NCBI RefSeq assembly: GCF_000745215.1
Contig: NZ_JQNK01000009.1
Span: 682,001 to 746,000, forward strand
Reading direction: 5' to 3'
Origin: Methylosinus sp. PW1
GTDB taxonomy: Bacteria; Pseudomonadota; Alphaproteobacteria; Rhizobiales; Beijerinckiaceae
Length of the DNA: 64,000 bases
Shown: one piece after another, positions 36,301-44,913 of the stretch
Layout: each line of letters starts with the position of its first letter
How positions within the stretch are numbered: position 1 is the stretch's first letter
Translations under genes and position numbers: made by a program
The notes under the pieces: model-generated
Databases searched by the model: none
What the model was told of the DNA's origin: nothing
What the model saw: only the letters and a program-made list of their open reading frames with translations

Positions 36301-37158
36301 TCATACTCCGTTGGGGCCAGCAGACGACGCGTCTTGAAGATAAGTCTTCAGCTTTGTCAATCCGCCTGGGACATTCGACATTTGGGCCATGAAGTAGGCG
36401 CGATGCGCGCTAAACCCGCGAGCCGTCATATGACGCGCGTTCTCGTACAAATTTGTCCACTCGGTCGCCGAATGACCACGGCCCAACCATCCTAAAGCGA
36501 CGACGACGGCCAGTTGATCGACGTCGAGCCGCTCGAGTTCGCTAGCGAGGCGCCGGTAGGCGGGAGAACTGAATACGGGTTTGAGGCTCTCGGTGCTGAT
36601 CATATTCATCGGCGAAGCGCTGGAAGCGCGAGCGGCGTCAGTCAATGCCTGGACCGTGCCTTTTATCTTTTTCGACAGCCGCTCGATCGATTCGAACGTA
36701 TGCGGAGTCACCGAGGAGACGGAAATTCGGGTCCCGAGCTGTTCGAAATCCACTTCCTCGAGAATCGCGACAGACTCGCGATAACCTCGCTCGACGCATT
36801 TGCGAATGAATCTCAGGTCGGAAGACAATAAAACGCCACGCCCTAACGCGCAGGCCAGATAGAAGCAGTCGTAGACCGAATGATCGAGCTCGAGAGAAAG
36901 CGCCATCGCGTCGTTCGCCAATTCGCTCGACGGAACAAGGCGGGGAATCGCCACGGACACGCTTTCCAGACCGACGGCCGTCTGATCCTGAGAAATTTCT
37001 CTGTTTCTCAGTTTTTTTCTGAGGACGTTAGCCACTTCTGGAAGGATTAGATCAGGAGCGATCCGCTCCCATTCCTGGTCGAGAACGTCGAGCGCGCGCT
37101 CATGATGCGCCTCGCGGACAAACCATTTGACCGCGACGGAAGCATCGATAACGATCAA
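36301..37158 (-). CDS. PIN-domain toxin with C-terminal DUF3775-like extension, inside the sdh operon
   Basis: The first ~130 residues of this 285-residue protein form a VapC-type PIN ribonuclease domain with the acidic residues D5 (IDASVAVKW), E41 (LPEVANVL), D97 (VYDCFYLA) and D114 (SSDLRFI). Ordinary VapC toxins end near residue 135. Here a linker is followed by a second domain (about 200-280) with DQLAVVVALGWLGRG, EW and AR spaced as in DUF3775 proteins, so this looks like a PIN-DUF3775 fusion. It starts at TTG (37158), overlapping the antitoxin stop by 4 bp, and ends 9 bp before sdhB. The region is less GC-rich than the sdh genes, suggesting acquisition. Its RNA target is unknown. Confidence 0.75.
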   Translation of the reverse strand: MIVIDASVAVKWFVREAHHERALDVLDQEWERIAPDLILPEVANVLRKKLRNREISQDQTAVGLESVSVAIPRLVPSSELANDAMALSLELDHSVYDCFYLACALGRGVLLSSDLRFIRKCVERGYRESVAILEEVDFEQLGTRISVSSVTPHTFESIERLSKKIKGTVQALTDAARASSASPMNMISTESLKPVFSSPAYRRLASELERLDVDQLAVVVALGWLGRGHSATEWTNLYENARHMTARGFSAHRAYFMAQMSNVPGGLTKLKTYLQDASSAGPNGV

Positions 37159-37385
37159 CGGTCGCGATCCTCTCGTAGCAGATCAACAGAATCCGTCTGC
37201 TCGACGTCTCGCGGCGTCATGGAAGCGATCGATTCCATCAACCGGCGGAGCGATTCCTTGGATTTGCTGCCGTGCAGCCCCTCCAAGAGAAGCTCACGCG
37301 CGAGGCTCTCACTCGATACGCCGCGCGCACGCGCCGCAGCCGCGACTTCTGCGAGCACTTCGTCGTCGATCGCCAATTTACCCAT
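37155..37385 (-). CDS. antitoxin of the sdh-embedded toxin-antitoxin pair
   Basis: This 76-residue protein precedes the PIN gene with a 4-bp overlap, the standard vapB-vapC layout. The N-terminus (MGKLAIDDEVLAEVAAAARARG) resembles the ribbon-helix-helix start of FitA/VapB antitoxins: a short strand, then two helices (SSESLARELLLEGLHG). The acidic C-terminus (TPRDVEQTDSVDLLRED) would wrap the toxin. GGAG lies 8 nt before the ATG. Only 23 bp separate it from the sdhA stop, leaving little room for a separate promoter except within sdhA. Confidence 0.7.
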   Translation of the reverse strand: MGKLAIDDEVLAEVAAAARARGVSSESLARELLLEGLHGSKSKESLRRLMESIASMTPRDVEQTDSVDLLREDRDR

Positions 37386-37408
37386 GTCACGGCTCCATCA
37401 GACGCCCT

Positions 37409-39238
37409 TCAATACACTCGCGCCTTCGGCTCGATATAAGCCACCTCATTGGACAGCGTGTAGCTGTGCACCGGGCGGTAGTCGATCGCGACGCTCTTGC
37501 CCGCCTCGTCGATCGTCGAGAGCGTGTGCTTCATCCAATCGGCGTCGTCACGATTGGGAAAATCCTCGCGGGCGTGGGCGCCGCGGGATTCGGTGCGGTT
37601 CTTCGCCGAATCCATCGTCACCACGGCCTGGACGATGAGATTGTCATATTCCAGCGTCTCGACGAGATCGGAGTTCCAGATCAACGAGCGATCCGAAACC
37701 TTGACGTCGTCGCTCTTCTTCCACACCGCATGGATCGCCTGCGATCCCTCCTCCAGCACCTCGCCGGCGCGATAGACGGCGCAATGCGATTGCATCACGC
37801 GCTGCATCTCGAGCCGCAGATCGGCGGTCGCGATCGAGCCCGCGGCGAAGCGACGCGCGTCGAGACGCGACAGCGCGAGCTCGGCGGAGTCGGCTGGCAG
37901 CTCCGGCTGCGGCTGGCCGGGCTTCACCAGCTCGGCGGCGCGCTGGCCGGCGGCGCGGCCGAAGACGACGAGATCGACCAGCGAATTGGAGCCGAGGCGA
38001 TTGGCGCCATGCACGGAGACGCAAGCCGCCTCGCCGATCGCCATCAGGCCCGGCACCACCACATCCGGATTGTCGCCGACGCGGCGCAGCGCCTCGCCGT
38101 GAAAATTCGTCGGTATGCCGCCCATGTTGTAATGCACCGTCGGCAGCACCGGAATCGGCTCGCGCGTCACATCGACGCCAGCGAAAATCTTCGCGCTCTC
38201 GGAAATGCCCGGCAGGCGCTCGTGCAGGATCGCGGGGTCCAAATGCTCGAGATGCAGATGGATGTGATCCTTCAATTTGCCGCCGCCGCGGCCCTCGCGA
38301 ATCTCCACCGTCATCGCGCGCGAGACCATGTCGCGCGGCGCGAGATCCTTCACGGACGGCGCATAGCGCTCCATGAAGCGCTCGCCTTCGCTATTGGTGA
38401 GATATCCGCCCTCGCCGCGCGCGCCCTCGGTAATCAAGCAGCCCGCGCCATAGATGCCGGTCGGATGGAATTGCACGAATTCCATATCCTGCAAGGGCAG
38501 GCCGGCGCGCAGCGCCATGCCGCCGCCATCGCCCGTGCATGTGTGCGCCGAGGTCGCGGAGAGATAGGTGCGGCCATAGCCGCCCGTCGCCAGCACGGTG
38601 AGCGCGGCGCGGAAACGATGGATCGTGCCGTCGTCGAGCTTCAAGCAGACGACGCCGCGCACGGCGCCTTCCGCATCGACGATGAGGTCGATGGCGAAAT
38701 ATTCGACGAAGAATTCCGTGTCGTGACGCAGCGCCTGCCCGTAGAGCGTATGCAGCATCGCATGGCCGGTGCGGTCGGCGGCGGCGCAGGTGCGCTGCGC
38801 GGGCGGGCCTCTGCCGTAATCGGTCGTCATGCCGCCGAAGGGCCGCTGATAAATGCGTCCGTCCTCGGTACGCGAGAAAGGCACGCCCCAATGCTCGAGC
38901 TCATAGACAGCTTGCGGAGCGTTGCGGCAGAGATATTCGATCGCGTCCTGGTCTCCGAGCCAGTCGGAGCCCTTGACGGTGTCGTACATGTGCCATTTCC
39001 AATCGTCCGGCCCCATATTGGCCAGCGCCGCGGCGACGCCGCCCTGCGCTGCGACTGTATGAGAACGCGTCGGAAATACTTTGGTGATGCAAGCGGCCTT
39101 CAGCCCCGCCTTGGCGCAGCCGACGACGGCGCGCAGTCCCGCGCCGCCAGCGCCGACGACGACGACGTCGAATGTATGATCGACGATCGGATAGGCCCTG
39201 CCCCCGATATTCACCGTCGTCTTGCCGTTCGCAGCCAT
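37409..39238 (-). CDS. sdhA: succinate dehydrogenase flavoprotein subunit
   Basis: SdhA oxidises succinate to fumarate using covalently bound FAD. The 609 residues contain the dinucleotide motif [11 protein letters not shown], the His for FAD attachment in [15 protein letters not shown], and the substrate-site [21 protein letters not shown] region. [17 protein letters not shown] capping residues are present as [10 protein letters not shown] choose the ATG at 39238, preceded by GAGG, over an in-frame TTG two codons earlier. It follows sdhD by 43 bp. Confidence 0.95.
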   Translation of the reverse strand: MAANGKTTVNIGGRAYPIVDHTFDVVVVGAGGAGLRAVVGCAKAGLKAACITKVFPTRSHTVAAQGGVAAALANMGPDDWKWHMYDTVKGSDWLGDQDAIEYLCRNAPQAVYELEHWGVPFSRTEDGRIYQRPFGGMTTDYGRGPPAQRTCAAADRTGHAMLHTLYGQALRHDTEFFVEYFAIDLIVDAEGAVRGVVCLKLDDGTIHRFRAALTVLATGGYGRTYLSATSAHTCTGDGGGMALRAGLPLQDMEFVQFHPTGIYGAGCLITEGARGEGGYLTNSEGERFMERYAPSVKDLAPRDMVSRAMTVEIREGRGGGKLKDHIHLHLEHLDPAILHERLPGISESAKIFAGVDVTREPIPVLPTVHYNMGGIPTNFHGEALRRVGDNPDVVVPGLMAIGEAACVSVHGANRLGSNSLVDLVVFGRAAGQRAAELVKPGQPQPELPADSAELALSRLDARRFAAGSIATADLRLEMQRVMQSHCAVYRAGEVLEEGSQAIHAVWKKSDDVKVSDRSLIWNSDLVETLEYDNLIVQAVVTMDSAKNRTESRGAHAREDFPNRDDADWMKHTLSTIDEAGKSVAIDYRPVHSYTLSNEVAYIEPKARVY

Positions 39239-39281
39239 TCCCAATCCTCGTCGATAAAGAGCGCCCGAGCGCGAACGCGCG

Positions 39282-39668
39282 TCAGCGCGGCGCGGCGATG
39301 ATCATTATGGCGAGCGTCCAGATCGCGGCGATCGCGATCACCAGCCATTTGTTGACGATGAGCGCCTTCGCCTTCAGCGCTTCGTCGTGAACATAATCCT
39401 CGATGATGTTCTCCACGCCGAGCCGCGCGTGATAGGCGACGACGACGATGAAGGCGATGAGCGCTATCGCCGGCAGCGGCTTGCCGATCTCGGCGCGCGC
39501 GGCCTCATAGGGCTTGCCGACGAGGCCGACGAGATACCAGATCGAGAGCACGGCGAGCGGCGCCAGCGCGCGCGCGCTGTGACGCATGGCGAGCGCATGC
39601 AGCGAGCCGGAGCGATCAGAGACGAAAGCGTCTCCCTTGCCGCTGCGGCCGCTCTCAAATCTCGACAT
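39282..39668 (-). CDS. sdhD: succinate dehydrogenase hydrophobic membrane anchor subunit
   Basis: SdhD, with SdhC, anchors the complex in the inner membrane and forms the quinone and heme b site. The 128 residues contain three membrane helices (about 32-52, 60-80 and 105-125). [18 protein letters not shown] after the second helix is the family signature. GGAGAAACC precedes the ATG. It lies 55 bp downstream of sdhC. Confidence 0.9.
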   Translation of the reverse strand: MSRFESGRSGKGDAFVSDRSGSLHALAMRHSARALAPLAVLSIWYLVGLVGKPYEAARAEIGKPLPAIALIAFIVVVAYHARLGVENIIEDYVHDEALKAKALIVNKWLVIAIAAIWTLAIMIIAAPR

Positions 39669-39723
39669 ATCGGTTTCTCCATCGATCTAGTTCGATTATA
39701 GCGCGATAAGCGCCGCCGCAGGC

Positions 39724-40137
39724 TCAGCCGAAGAGCGAGGATGCAATCCACAAGAGCGCCGTCAGCGCCACGCCGCCGCCCAAGGTCGCCTTGGCCAGCA
39801 GCTCGCGGCCATCGCGATCGAGATAGAGGCCACGATCCCATATCGCGTGACGCACGCCGCCGAGCAGATGATGAAACAACGCCCAGCTGAACAGCAGCAC
39901 GAAGACTCGCCCGACGAGGGAATTGACGATCCAGGACACGGCGTCGAAGGCCGACGGCCCGAGCGCCAATCCGAAGAGATAGAGCGCGAGCAGAAGCGCG
40001 CCGACATAGAGCGCGGCGCCAGTGATGCGATGCGCGATCGACATCGCCATTGTGAGAATGGGCTTGTAGATCGTCAGATGTGGAGAGAGCGGCCGCGCGG
40101 CGGCGAGGCTCTCGCTCACGGGATCGGCGTCGGCCAT
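39724..40137 (-). CDS. sdhC: succinate dehydrogenase cytochrome b556 subunit
   Basis: First gene of the sdh operon, encoding the other membrane anchor. The 137 residues begin with PLSPHLTIYKPILTMAMSIAHRITG, the SdhC signature (Ser and Arg at the quinone site). The heme-ligating region is FHHLLGGVRHAIWD, and there are three membrane helices. GGAGAG precedes the start. On the minus strand TTGCAG-17-TATCAG about 50 bp upstream could serve as promoter, but the match is modest. Confidence 0.92.
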   Translation of the reverse strand: MADADPVSESLAAARPLSPHLTIYKPILTMAMSIAHRITGAALYVGALLLALYLFGLALGPSAFDAVSWIVNSLVGRVFVLLFSWALFHHLLGGVRHAIWDRGLYLDRDGRELLAKATLGGGVALTALLWIASSLFG

Positions 40138-40617
40138 TTTAGGTTTCTCTCCGCTCGAGGCTCGGCTAGGACTGATAATTCAATCGCGTCGCCGCTGCAA
40201 CACACGTACCCGACATAAGGTTCTGGGCATTTCACGACTCGTGCAGAGCGGCGAAAAGACGCACGACTTACGTAACGCGTCGCGACGCCCGACGCAATCG
40301 ATGCGCCGATGCGTAGGATTCGAGTCGAAAAACGTGGCGCGTGCGTTACGATCTGTTAACATGCGCCCGCCGACGTTGCCCGGGACCAGCCGGCGCATCG
40401 TCGTTCGGAGCCGGCTTTTTTCTCACCGGCTGCGGACGTGTCGAGTAGCGTTGAGCGTCATGGTCGGTCTGCGTGCTCGAGAGTTCGTAATGTTGCGTCG
40501 GCGCCCCGAGTAAGCGTCGTGTTGCCGTGACGTCGGACTGCCGACTATTTTGTCGGCGGCTTGAGTTCGCTGGTCTCGTCGAATGACTTTTTCGTCAACT
40601 CATCTCGCGAGCGATTC
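40138..40617. other. intergenic region between divergent sdhC and FixJ-like gene
   Basis: 480 bp with no protein gene I can support. It must carry the sdh promoter and that of the FixJ-like gene. A plus-strand hairpin with a T-run (40388-40422) lies in the middle, which is odd because no plus-strand gene ends there. Confidence 0.5.
40388..40422 (+). terminator. free-standing terminator hairpin in sdhC upstream region
   Basis: AGCCGGC (40388-40394) pairs with GCCGGCT (40410-40416) around a 15-nt loop and runs straight into six T residues. It looks like an intrinsic terminator on the plus strand about 200 bp before the FixJ-like gene. It would end either a small RNA or a leader transcript. Confidence 0.5.
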
Positions 40618-41340
40618 ATGAATTACAGTGAAACCATCCATATCTTGAACGTCGATCCGATCATCCGCTCGTCTCTGACGAGCGCTTTGGACAAGGCGGA
40701 TTTCCACCTCCGCCTCCATGAGGACGCGGGACGCTTCTTCGAAGCCGTCGAGACCGACAGCCGCGGCTGCGTCATCATCTATGTGGATATGCCCGATATG
40801 ATCGGGATCGAACTATTGAGAGACGCCAAGGCGCGGCGGATCGAATTGCCGATCATCGTCATCACCGCGCAAGCCAATGTTCGCGGCGCGATCCAGGTGA
40901 TGAAGGAAGGCGCGTTCGATCTGCTCGAGCTGCCTGTCAATGAGGCGAAGCTGCTCGCCTCCGTGCAGCAGGCGCTGACCCGCCGCATCGACCATCGCGC
41001 CTATCGCGGACGCGCGCGGACCACGCCCGGCCGGCTCGCCACGCTCACCAACCGCGAGAACGACGTGCTCGCCGGCCTCGTCGAGGGCAAGCTCAACAAG
41101 GTCATCGCCCATGAGCTCGGCATCAGCGCCCGCACGGTGGAGACGCATCGCTCGCACATCATGACCAAGATGCGCGTCAAGAGCGTCGCCGATCTCGTGC
41201 GAATCTCGCTGGGCGCGCCCCGGCCAGATCCGGCCGTCCGCCTCGGCGCGCCGCGGCCCCCGGCCGATCCGACTGCCCGCCTCGGGACGCCGGCGCCGCG
41301 GCAGATGGTCGATTCGGGGGCGAATCTGCCCCGCCGCTGA
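40618..41340 (+). CDS. FixJ-like LuxR-type regulator with degenerate receiver domain
   Basis: This 240-residue protein has a FixJ-type layout: an N-terminal receiver fold (about 5-120) and a C-terminal LuxR helix-turn-helix (LTNRENDVLAGLVEGKLNKVIAHELGISARTVETHRS region, about 142-180). Compared with FixJ, the acidic pair reads N11-V12, the phosphoacceptor position holds Y55 (IIYVDMPDM), and the conserved Lys is L105 (LELPV); only T83 remains. The receiver therefore should not be phosphorylated in the normal way. The C-terminal 45 residues are a proline-rich repeat (RLGAPRP units). No kinase gene is adjacent, though two FixL-like MEDS kinases are in the window. DNA target unknown. Confidence 0.82.
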   Translation: MNYSETIHILNVDPIIRSSLTSALDKADFHLRLHEDAGRFFEAVETDSRGCVIIYVDMPDMIGIELLRDAKARRIELPIIVITAQANVRGAIQVMKEGAFDLLELPVNEAKLLASVQQALTRRIDHRAYRGRARTTPGRLATLTNRENDVLAGLVEGKLNKVIAHELGISARTVETHRSHIMTKMRVKSVADLVRISLGAPRPDPAVRLGAPRPPADPTARLGTPAPRQMVDSGANLPRR

Positions 41341-41439
41341 CGCGCTGGACGCGGCAAATCGCCAAAATTAACGACGCCGGGGCATGGCGCATGCTATTGG
41401 CCATGCGAACGCCATGCTCCGGCGCTAGAATATTGCCTC

Positions 41440-42585
41440 ATGAGATTCGACCGTTCGGCCCGAGCGCCCCTGAATGAGACCGCCCCCGCCGAGGCGCGCG
41501 CGGGGGCGACGCTCACCATCGACCTTGCCGCCCTCGTCGCCAATTGGCGTCGGCTCGCCGCTTGCGCGAGCGAGAGCGAATGCGCGGCCGTGGTCAAGGC
41601 CGACGCCTATGGCCTCGGCGCCGAGCCCGCCGTGCGGGCGCTCGCCGCCGCCGGCTGCCGCAGTTTTTTCGTCGCCACCGCCGGGGAAGGCGAGCGCATT
41701 CGCGCCGTCGCCCCGCGCGCCATTGTCTATGTGCTCGAGGGATTGCCGCCCGGCGGCGCCCGCGCGCTCGCCGCCGGGCGGCTGCGCCCGGTTCTGGCCT
41801 CGCTCGAGGAAATCCGCGATTGGGCGGCGTTCGGCCGCTCCATCGGCCGCCGCCTGCCGGCAGCGCTGCAATTCGACACCGGCATGAATCGGCTGGGACT
41901 TTCGCTGCGCGACGCCGAGGCCGCGGCCACGGCGGCGCAGGATATAGATCTCACGCTGACGATGAGCCATTTCGTCTGCGCGCAATGGGCCGAGGACCCG
42001 CGCAATGCGGGGCAGATCGCCGCTTTCGAGACGGCACGGCGCGCCTTCCCCGGCGTGCCGGCCTCGCTCAGCAATTCCTCGGGAATCTTCCTGGAGCAGA
42101 AGCCGCATTACGATCTGCTACGCCCCGGCTATGCGCTCTATGGCGGCAATCCGACGCCGGCGGCGCCCAATCCGATGCGAACCGTCGCCCGGCTCGAGGC
42201 CCCGATTCTGGCGACGCGCTGGATCGAGGCCGGCGAGAGCGTCGGCTATGACGGCGTGTGGACGGCGACGCGGCCGACACGGCTGGCGACGCTCGGCCTC
42301 GGCTATGGCGACGGCTTTCCGGCCGCCGTCGCCGGCCCGGGCCGGCCCGCCCCGGAGGCGATCGTCGCCGGGCGGCGCTGCCCGATCGTCGGCCGCGTGT
42401 CGATGGATTTCGTCATGCTGGATGTGACCGACGTCCCCGAAGGCGCCGTCTATCGCGGCCAGACGGCGGAGCTTTTGGGCGAGACGATCGGGGTCGACGA
42501 GCTGGCGCTGCGCTGCGGGACCATCGGCTATGAGATTTTAACCCGGCTCGGCCGGCGCTATGAGCGGGTCTATATCGGCGGGTGA
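41440..42585 (+). CDS. alr: alanine racemase
   Basis: Alr makes D-alanine for peptidoglycan. The 381 residues carry the PLP lysine in AVVKADAYGLG (about 50), and the catalytic Tyr lies in ESVGYDGVW (about 270). GRVSMDFVMLDVTD is conserved near the C-terminus. The start at 41440 has no clear ribosome site, and the first ~20 residues are not conserved, but no better start is visible. It is convergent with maf, 4 bp apart. Confidence 0.92.
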   Translation: MRFDRSARAPLNETAPAEARAGATLTIDLAALVANWRRLAACASESECAAVVKADAYGLGAEPAVRALAAAGCRSFFVATAGEGERIRAVAPRAIVYVLEGLPPGGARALAAGRLRPVLASLEEIRDWAAFGRSIGRRLPAALQFDTGMNRLGLSLRDAEAAATAAQDIDLTLTMSHFVCAQWAEDPRNAGQIAAFETARRAFPGVPASLSNSSGIFLEQKPHYDLLRPGYALYGGNPTPAAPNPMRTVARLEAPILATRWIEAGESVGYDGVWTATRPTRLATLGLGYGDGFPAAVAGPGRPAPEAIVAGRRCPIVGRVSMDFVMLDVTDVPEGAVYRGQTAELLGETIGVDELALRCGTIGYEILTRLGRRYERVYIGG

Positions 42586-42589
42586 GCGC

Positions 42590-43246
42590 TCACGCCCGCT
42601 CGAACCAGGGCGCCAGCACCGGATAGCCCTCGCCGGCCAGCAGAGCGGCGGTCTCATAGAGCGGCAGGCCGACGACGGCCGAATAAGAGCCGATGAGCCG
42701 CACCGCGAAAGCGCCCGCGAGTCCCTGAATCGCATAGCCGCCGGCCTTGCCGCGCCATTCGCCGGAAGCGAGATAGGCGTCGATCTCGGTCGAGGAGAGG
42801 CGCTTGAAGCGCAGACGCGATTCGACCAGGCGGCGGCGCTCGGCCCCGCGCGGGGTGATCAGAGTGACGCCGGTAAAAACCCGGTGCTGGCGGCCCGAGA
42901 GCAGGCGCAGGCAATCCTCGGCCTGCTCTATGTCCTCGCATTTGGGCAGAATACGCCGGCCGACCGCCACCACAGTGTCGGCCGCGAGCACATAGCTGCC
43001 CTCGAGCTGGGGCTGATAGGCCCTTGTCTTTATGGCCGCCGCAGCCTTCTCGCCGGCGAGACGCTGGGCGAGGCTGCGCGGCAGCTCATTGCGCTGCGGA
43101 GTCTCGTCTATGTCGGTCGGCAACAGCGCGTCGGCGTCGAGGCCGATCTGCTGGAGCAGCTCGAGCCTGCGGGGCGAGGCCGAGGCCAGCACCAGCTTGG
43201 GCCGCGTATCGGTCGGGTGGGACGTCAAGACGATCGGCTCCGCCAT
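42590..43246 (-). CDS. maf: Maf-family nucleotide pyrophosphatase
   Basis: Maf proteins hydrolyse dTTP, UTP or modified pyrimidine nucleotides and affect septum formation when overproduced. The 218 residues include [16 protein letters not shown] at the N-terminus, [15 protein letters not shown] (catalytic Asp) and [10 protein letters not shown] near the C-terminus. It follows infA by 9 bp, the common infA-maf order in alphaproteobacteria, and is probably co-transcribed with it. Confidence 0.92.
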   Translation of the reverse strand: MAEPIVLTSHPTDTRPKLVLASASPRRLELLQQIGLDADALLPTDIDETPQRNELPRSLAQRLAGEKAAAAIKTRAYQPQLEGSYVLAADTVVAVGRRILPKCEDIEQAEDCLRLLSGRQHRVFTGVTLITPRGAERRRLVESRLRFKRLSSTEIDAYLASGEWRGKAGGYAIQGLAGAFAVRLIGSYSAVVGLPLYETAALLAGEGYPVLAPWFERA

Positions 43247-43255
43247 AAATCGAAA

Positions 43256-43474
43256 TTATTTGAAACGATAGGTAATCCGCCCTTTGGTGAGGTCATAGGG
43301 CGTCATCTCCACGAGAACCTTGTCCCCGGTGAGCACGCGGATGCGGTTTTTACGCATCTTTCCGGCCGTATGGGCGATGATCTCGTGCTCGTTCTCGAGC
43401 TTGACCCGAAACATCGCGCTGGGCAGCAGCTCGGTGACGACTCCGGGAAACTCCAACAGTTCTTCCTTGGCCAT
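43256..43474 (-). CDS. infA: translation initiation factor IF-1
   Basis: IF-1 binds the ribosomal A site during initiation. The 72 residues are a single OB fold: [38 protein letters not shown], then [18 protein letters not shown]. This is the standard length and sequence. GAAGGAACC precedes the ATG. It heads an infA-maf pair. Confidence 0.96.
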   Translation of the reverse strand: MAKEELLEFPGVVTELLPSAMFRVKLENEHEIIAHTAGKMRKNRIRVLTGDKVLVEMTPYDLTKGRITYRFK

Positions 43475-43514
43475 GTGGTTCCTTCTTCAGAGGCCGCGGC
43501 GGACCTCGGATAGC

Positions 43515-43538
43515 GAAAGGCCCGCTTGCGAAGCGGGC
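43515..43538 (-). terminator. terminator of the AI-2E-type permease gene
   Basis: An 8-bp perfect stem (gcccgctt / aagcgggc) with a 3-nt loop is followed on the minus strand by CCTTTCGC. It lies about 100 bp beyond the permease stop and 40 bp before infA. The T-run is short. Confidence 0.5.
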
Positions 43539-43639
43539 GCTCATCAATATGGGATCGAAGCCGGGACGCGCAAATCCGCGCCGGACCCTAATCGAGTACG
43601 GCTGATTTGTGAACCTTGCCTTTCGCTCCGTCGCGCGCT

Positions 43640-44869
43640 TCAGCGCTCCGGGGCGTGGACGATCGAGCCGGCGGCGGGCGGCTCGATCACGCGCGGCTCG
43701 GGAGCGTCCTCCGCCGGCGTCGCGACGAGGGCGCCGCCCTTGCCGTCCCCCGCCCAGGCGCTGAGCAGCTCCCAGGCGACGGCGAGCACCACCGGACCGA
43801 CGAAAAGACCAATGATTCCATGCACCAGCACGCCGCCGATGACGCCGACGATAATGACCAGCAGCGGCGTCGTGAGCCCGCGCGCGATGACGATGGGCTT
43901 CAGCACATTATCGACCAGCGTCACCGTCAACATGCAGCAGGAGAAGAGCAGAGCCGGCAGCGTGTGCATCTCCGTCCAGGCCCAGATGATGGTGGGCACC
44001 ACCACCATCAGCGGCCCGATCTGGACGATGGCGAGCACCAATATGCACAGGGTCAGCAGGCTCGCGCCGGGCGCGCCGGCGAGCTGCAGGCCGAGGCCGC
44101 CGATCGCCGCCTGCAGCAGCGACACGCCGATGACGCCGCGCGAGACGGTGCGGATCGTCGAGCCGGCGAGCTCGACGAAATGCTCGGCGCGTTTCGAATC
44201 GATGCGCGTCACCGCGGTCTTGATCGCGCGCACCAGCGCCGGTCCGGGCGCGAACAGAAAGCCGGCGATGATGACCGAAATCAGAAATTTGAACACGCCG
44301 GCGCCGGCGTTCTTGGTCGCGTCCAGCGCGATCTCGCCATAGGGCTTGAGCTGCGGCAGCGCCTGCGCGAGCGCGCTGCGCAGATTGGTGGAGGCGAGCT
44401 CCCAGAATTCATAGGCCGATGCGCCGATGAAGGGCCAGCTGCGCAAGGTCTCGGGCGGCGGCGGCACCCAGACGCCGCCAGCGTCGATTCGATCGGCGAG
44501 GGAGCGCAGCCCATCGACGACGCCGAGACCGAGCCAAGTCGCCGGCCCGATGACGAAGAGCAGGCCGAGAAAGGTGATGATCGTCGCCGCCAGCCGCCGG
44601 CGTCCGCCGAGCCATGCGGTCATCCATTCGAAGACGGGATAGAGCGCCACAGCGAGAATGGCGCTCCAGGTCACGATGGTGACGAAGGGCCGCACCAGCA
44701 GAAAGGACCAATAGGCGAGCGCGCCCAGCGCGCCCAGCCGGATGATCAAGTCGATGAGTGTCGCGTTCAGCCGCCGCCGGCCGGACGCTTCGCGCTGGTC
44801 CTCGATCACCGAGCTATCCCCAATTTTTTCGCGCCCCGCCGCTGCGACGCGCCTCCCCCCGGACAACAT
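43640..44869 (-). CDS. AI-2E/PerM-family membrane transporter
   Basis: This 409-residue inner-membrane protein belongs to the AI-2E transporter (UPF0118/PerM) family. The N-terminal helices are in LGALAYWSFLLVRPFV and ILAVALYPVFEWM, a periplasmic middle region follows (VPPPPETLRSWP), and a five-helix C-terminal bundle contains GVIGGVLVHGIIGLFVGPVVLAVAW, the signature region. Family members move autoinducer-2, Na+/H+ or indole derivatives; no substrate can be assigned. The frame extends upstream over a gene in another frame. ATG 44869 is used, but GTG 44809 is a serious alternative. Confidence 0.8.
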   Translation of the reverse strand: MLSGGRRVAAAGREKIGDSSVIEDQREASGRRRLNATLIDLIIRLGALGALAYWSFLLVRPFVTIVTWSAILAVALYPVFEWMTAWLGGRRRLAATIITFLGLLFVIGPATWLGLGVVDGLRSLADRIDAGGVWVPPPPETLRSWPFIGASAYEFWELASTNLRSALAQALPQLKPYGEIALDATKNAGAGVFKFLISVIIAGFLFAPGPALVRAIKTAVTRIDSKRAEHFVELAGSTIRTVSRGVIGVSLLQAAIGGLGLQLAGAPGASLLTLCILVLAIVQIGPLMVVVPTIIWAWTEMHTLPALLFSCCMLTVTLVDNVLKPIVIARGLTTPLLVIIVGVIGGVLVHGIIGLFVGPVVLAVAWELLSAWAGDGKGGALVATPAEDAPEPRVIEPPAAGSIVHAPER

Positions 44870-44913
44870 AGCGCGGATCGGCAATGGTTTCACGCCCAAG
44901 GCTGCGTTTCCGC

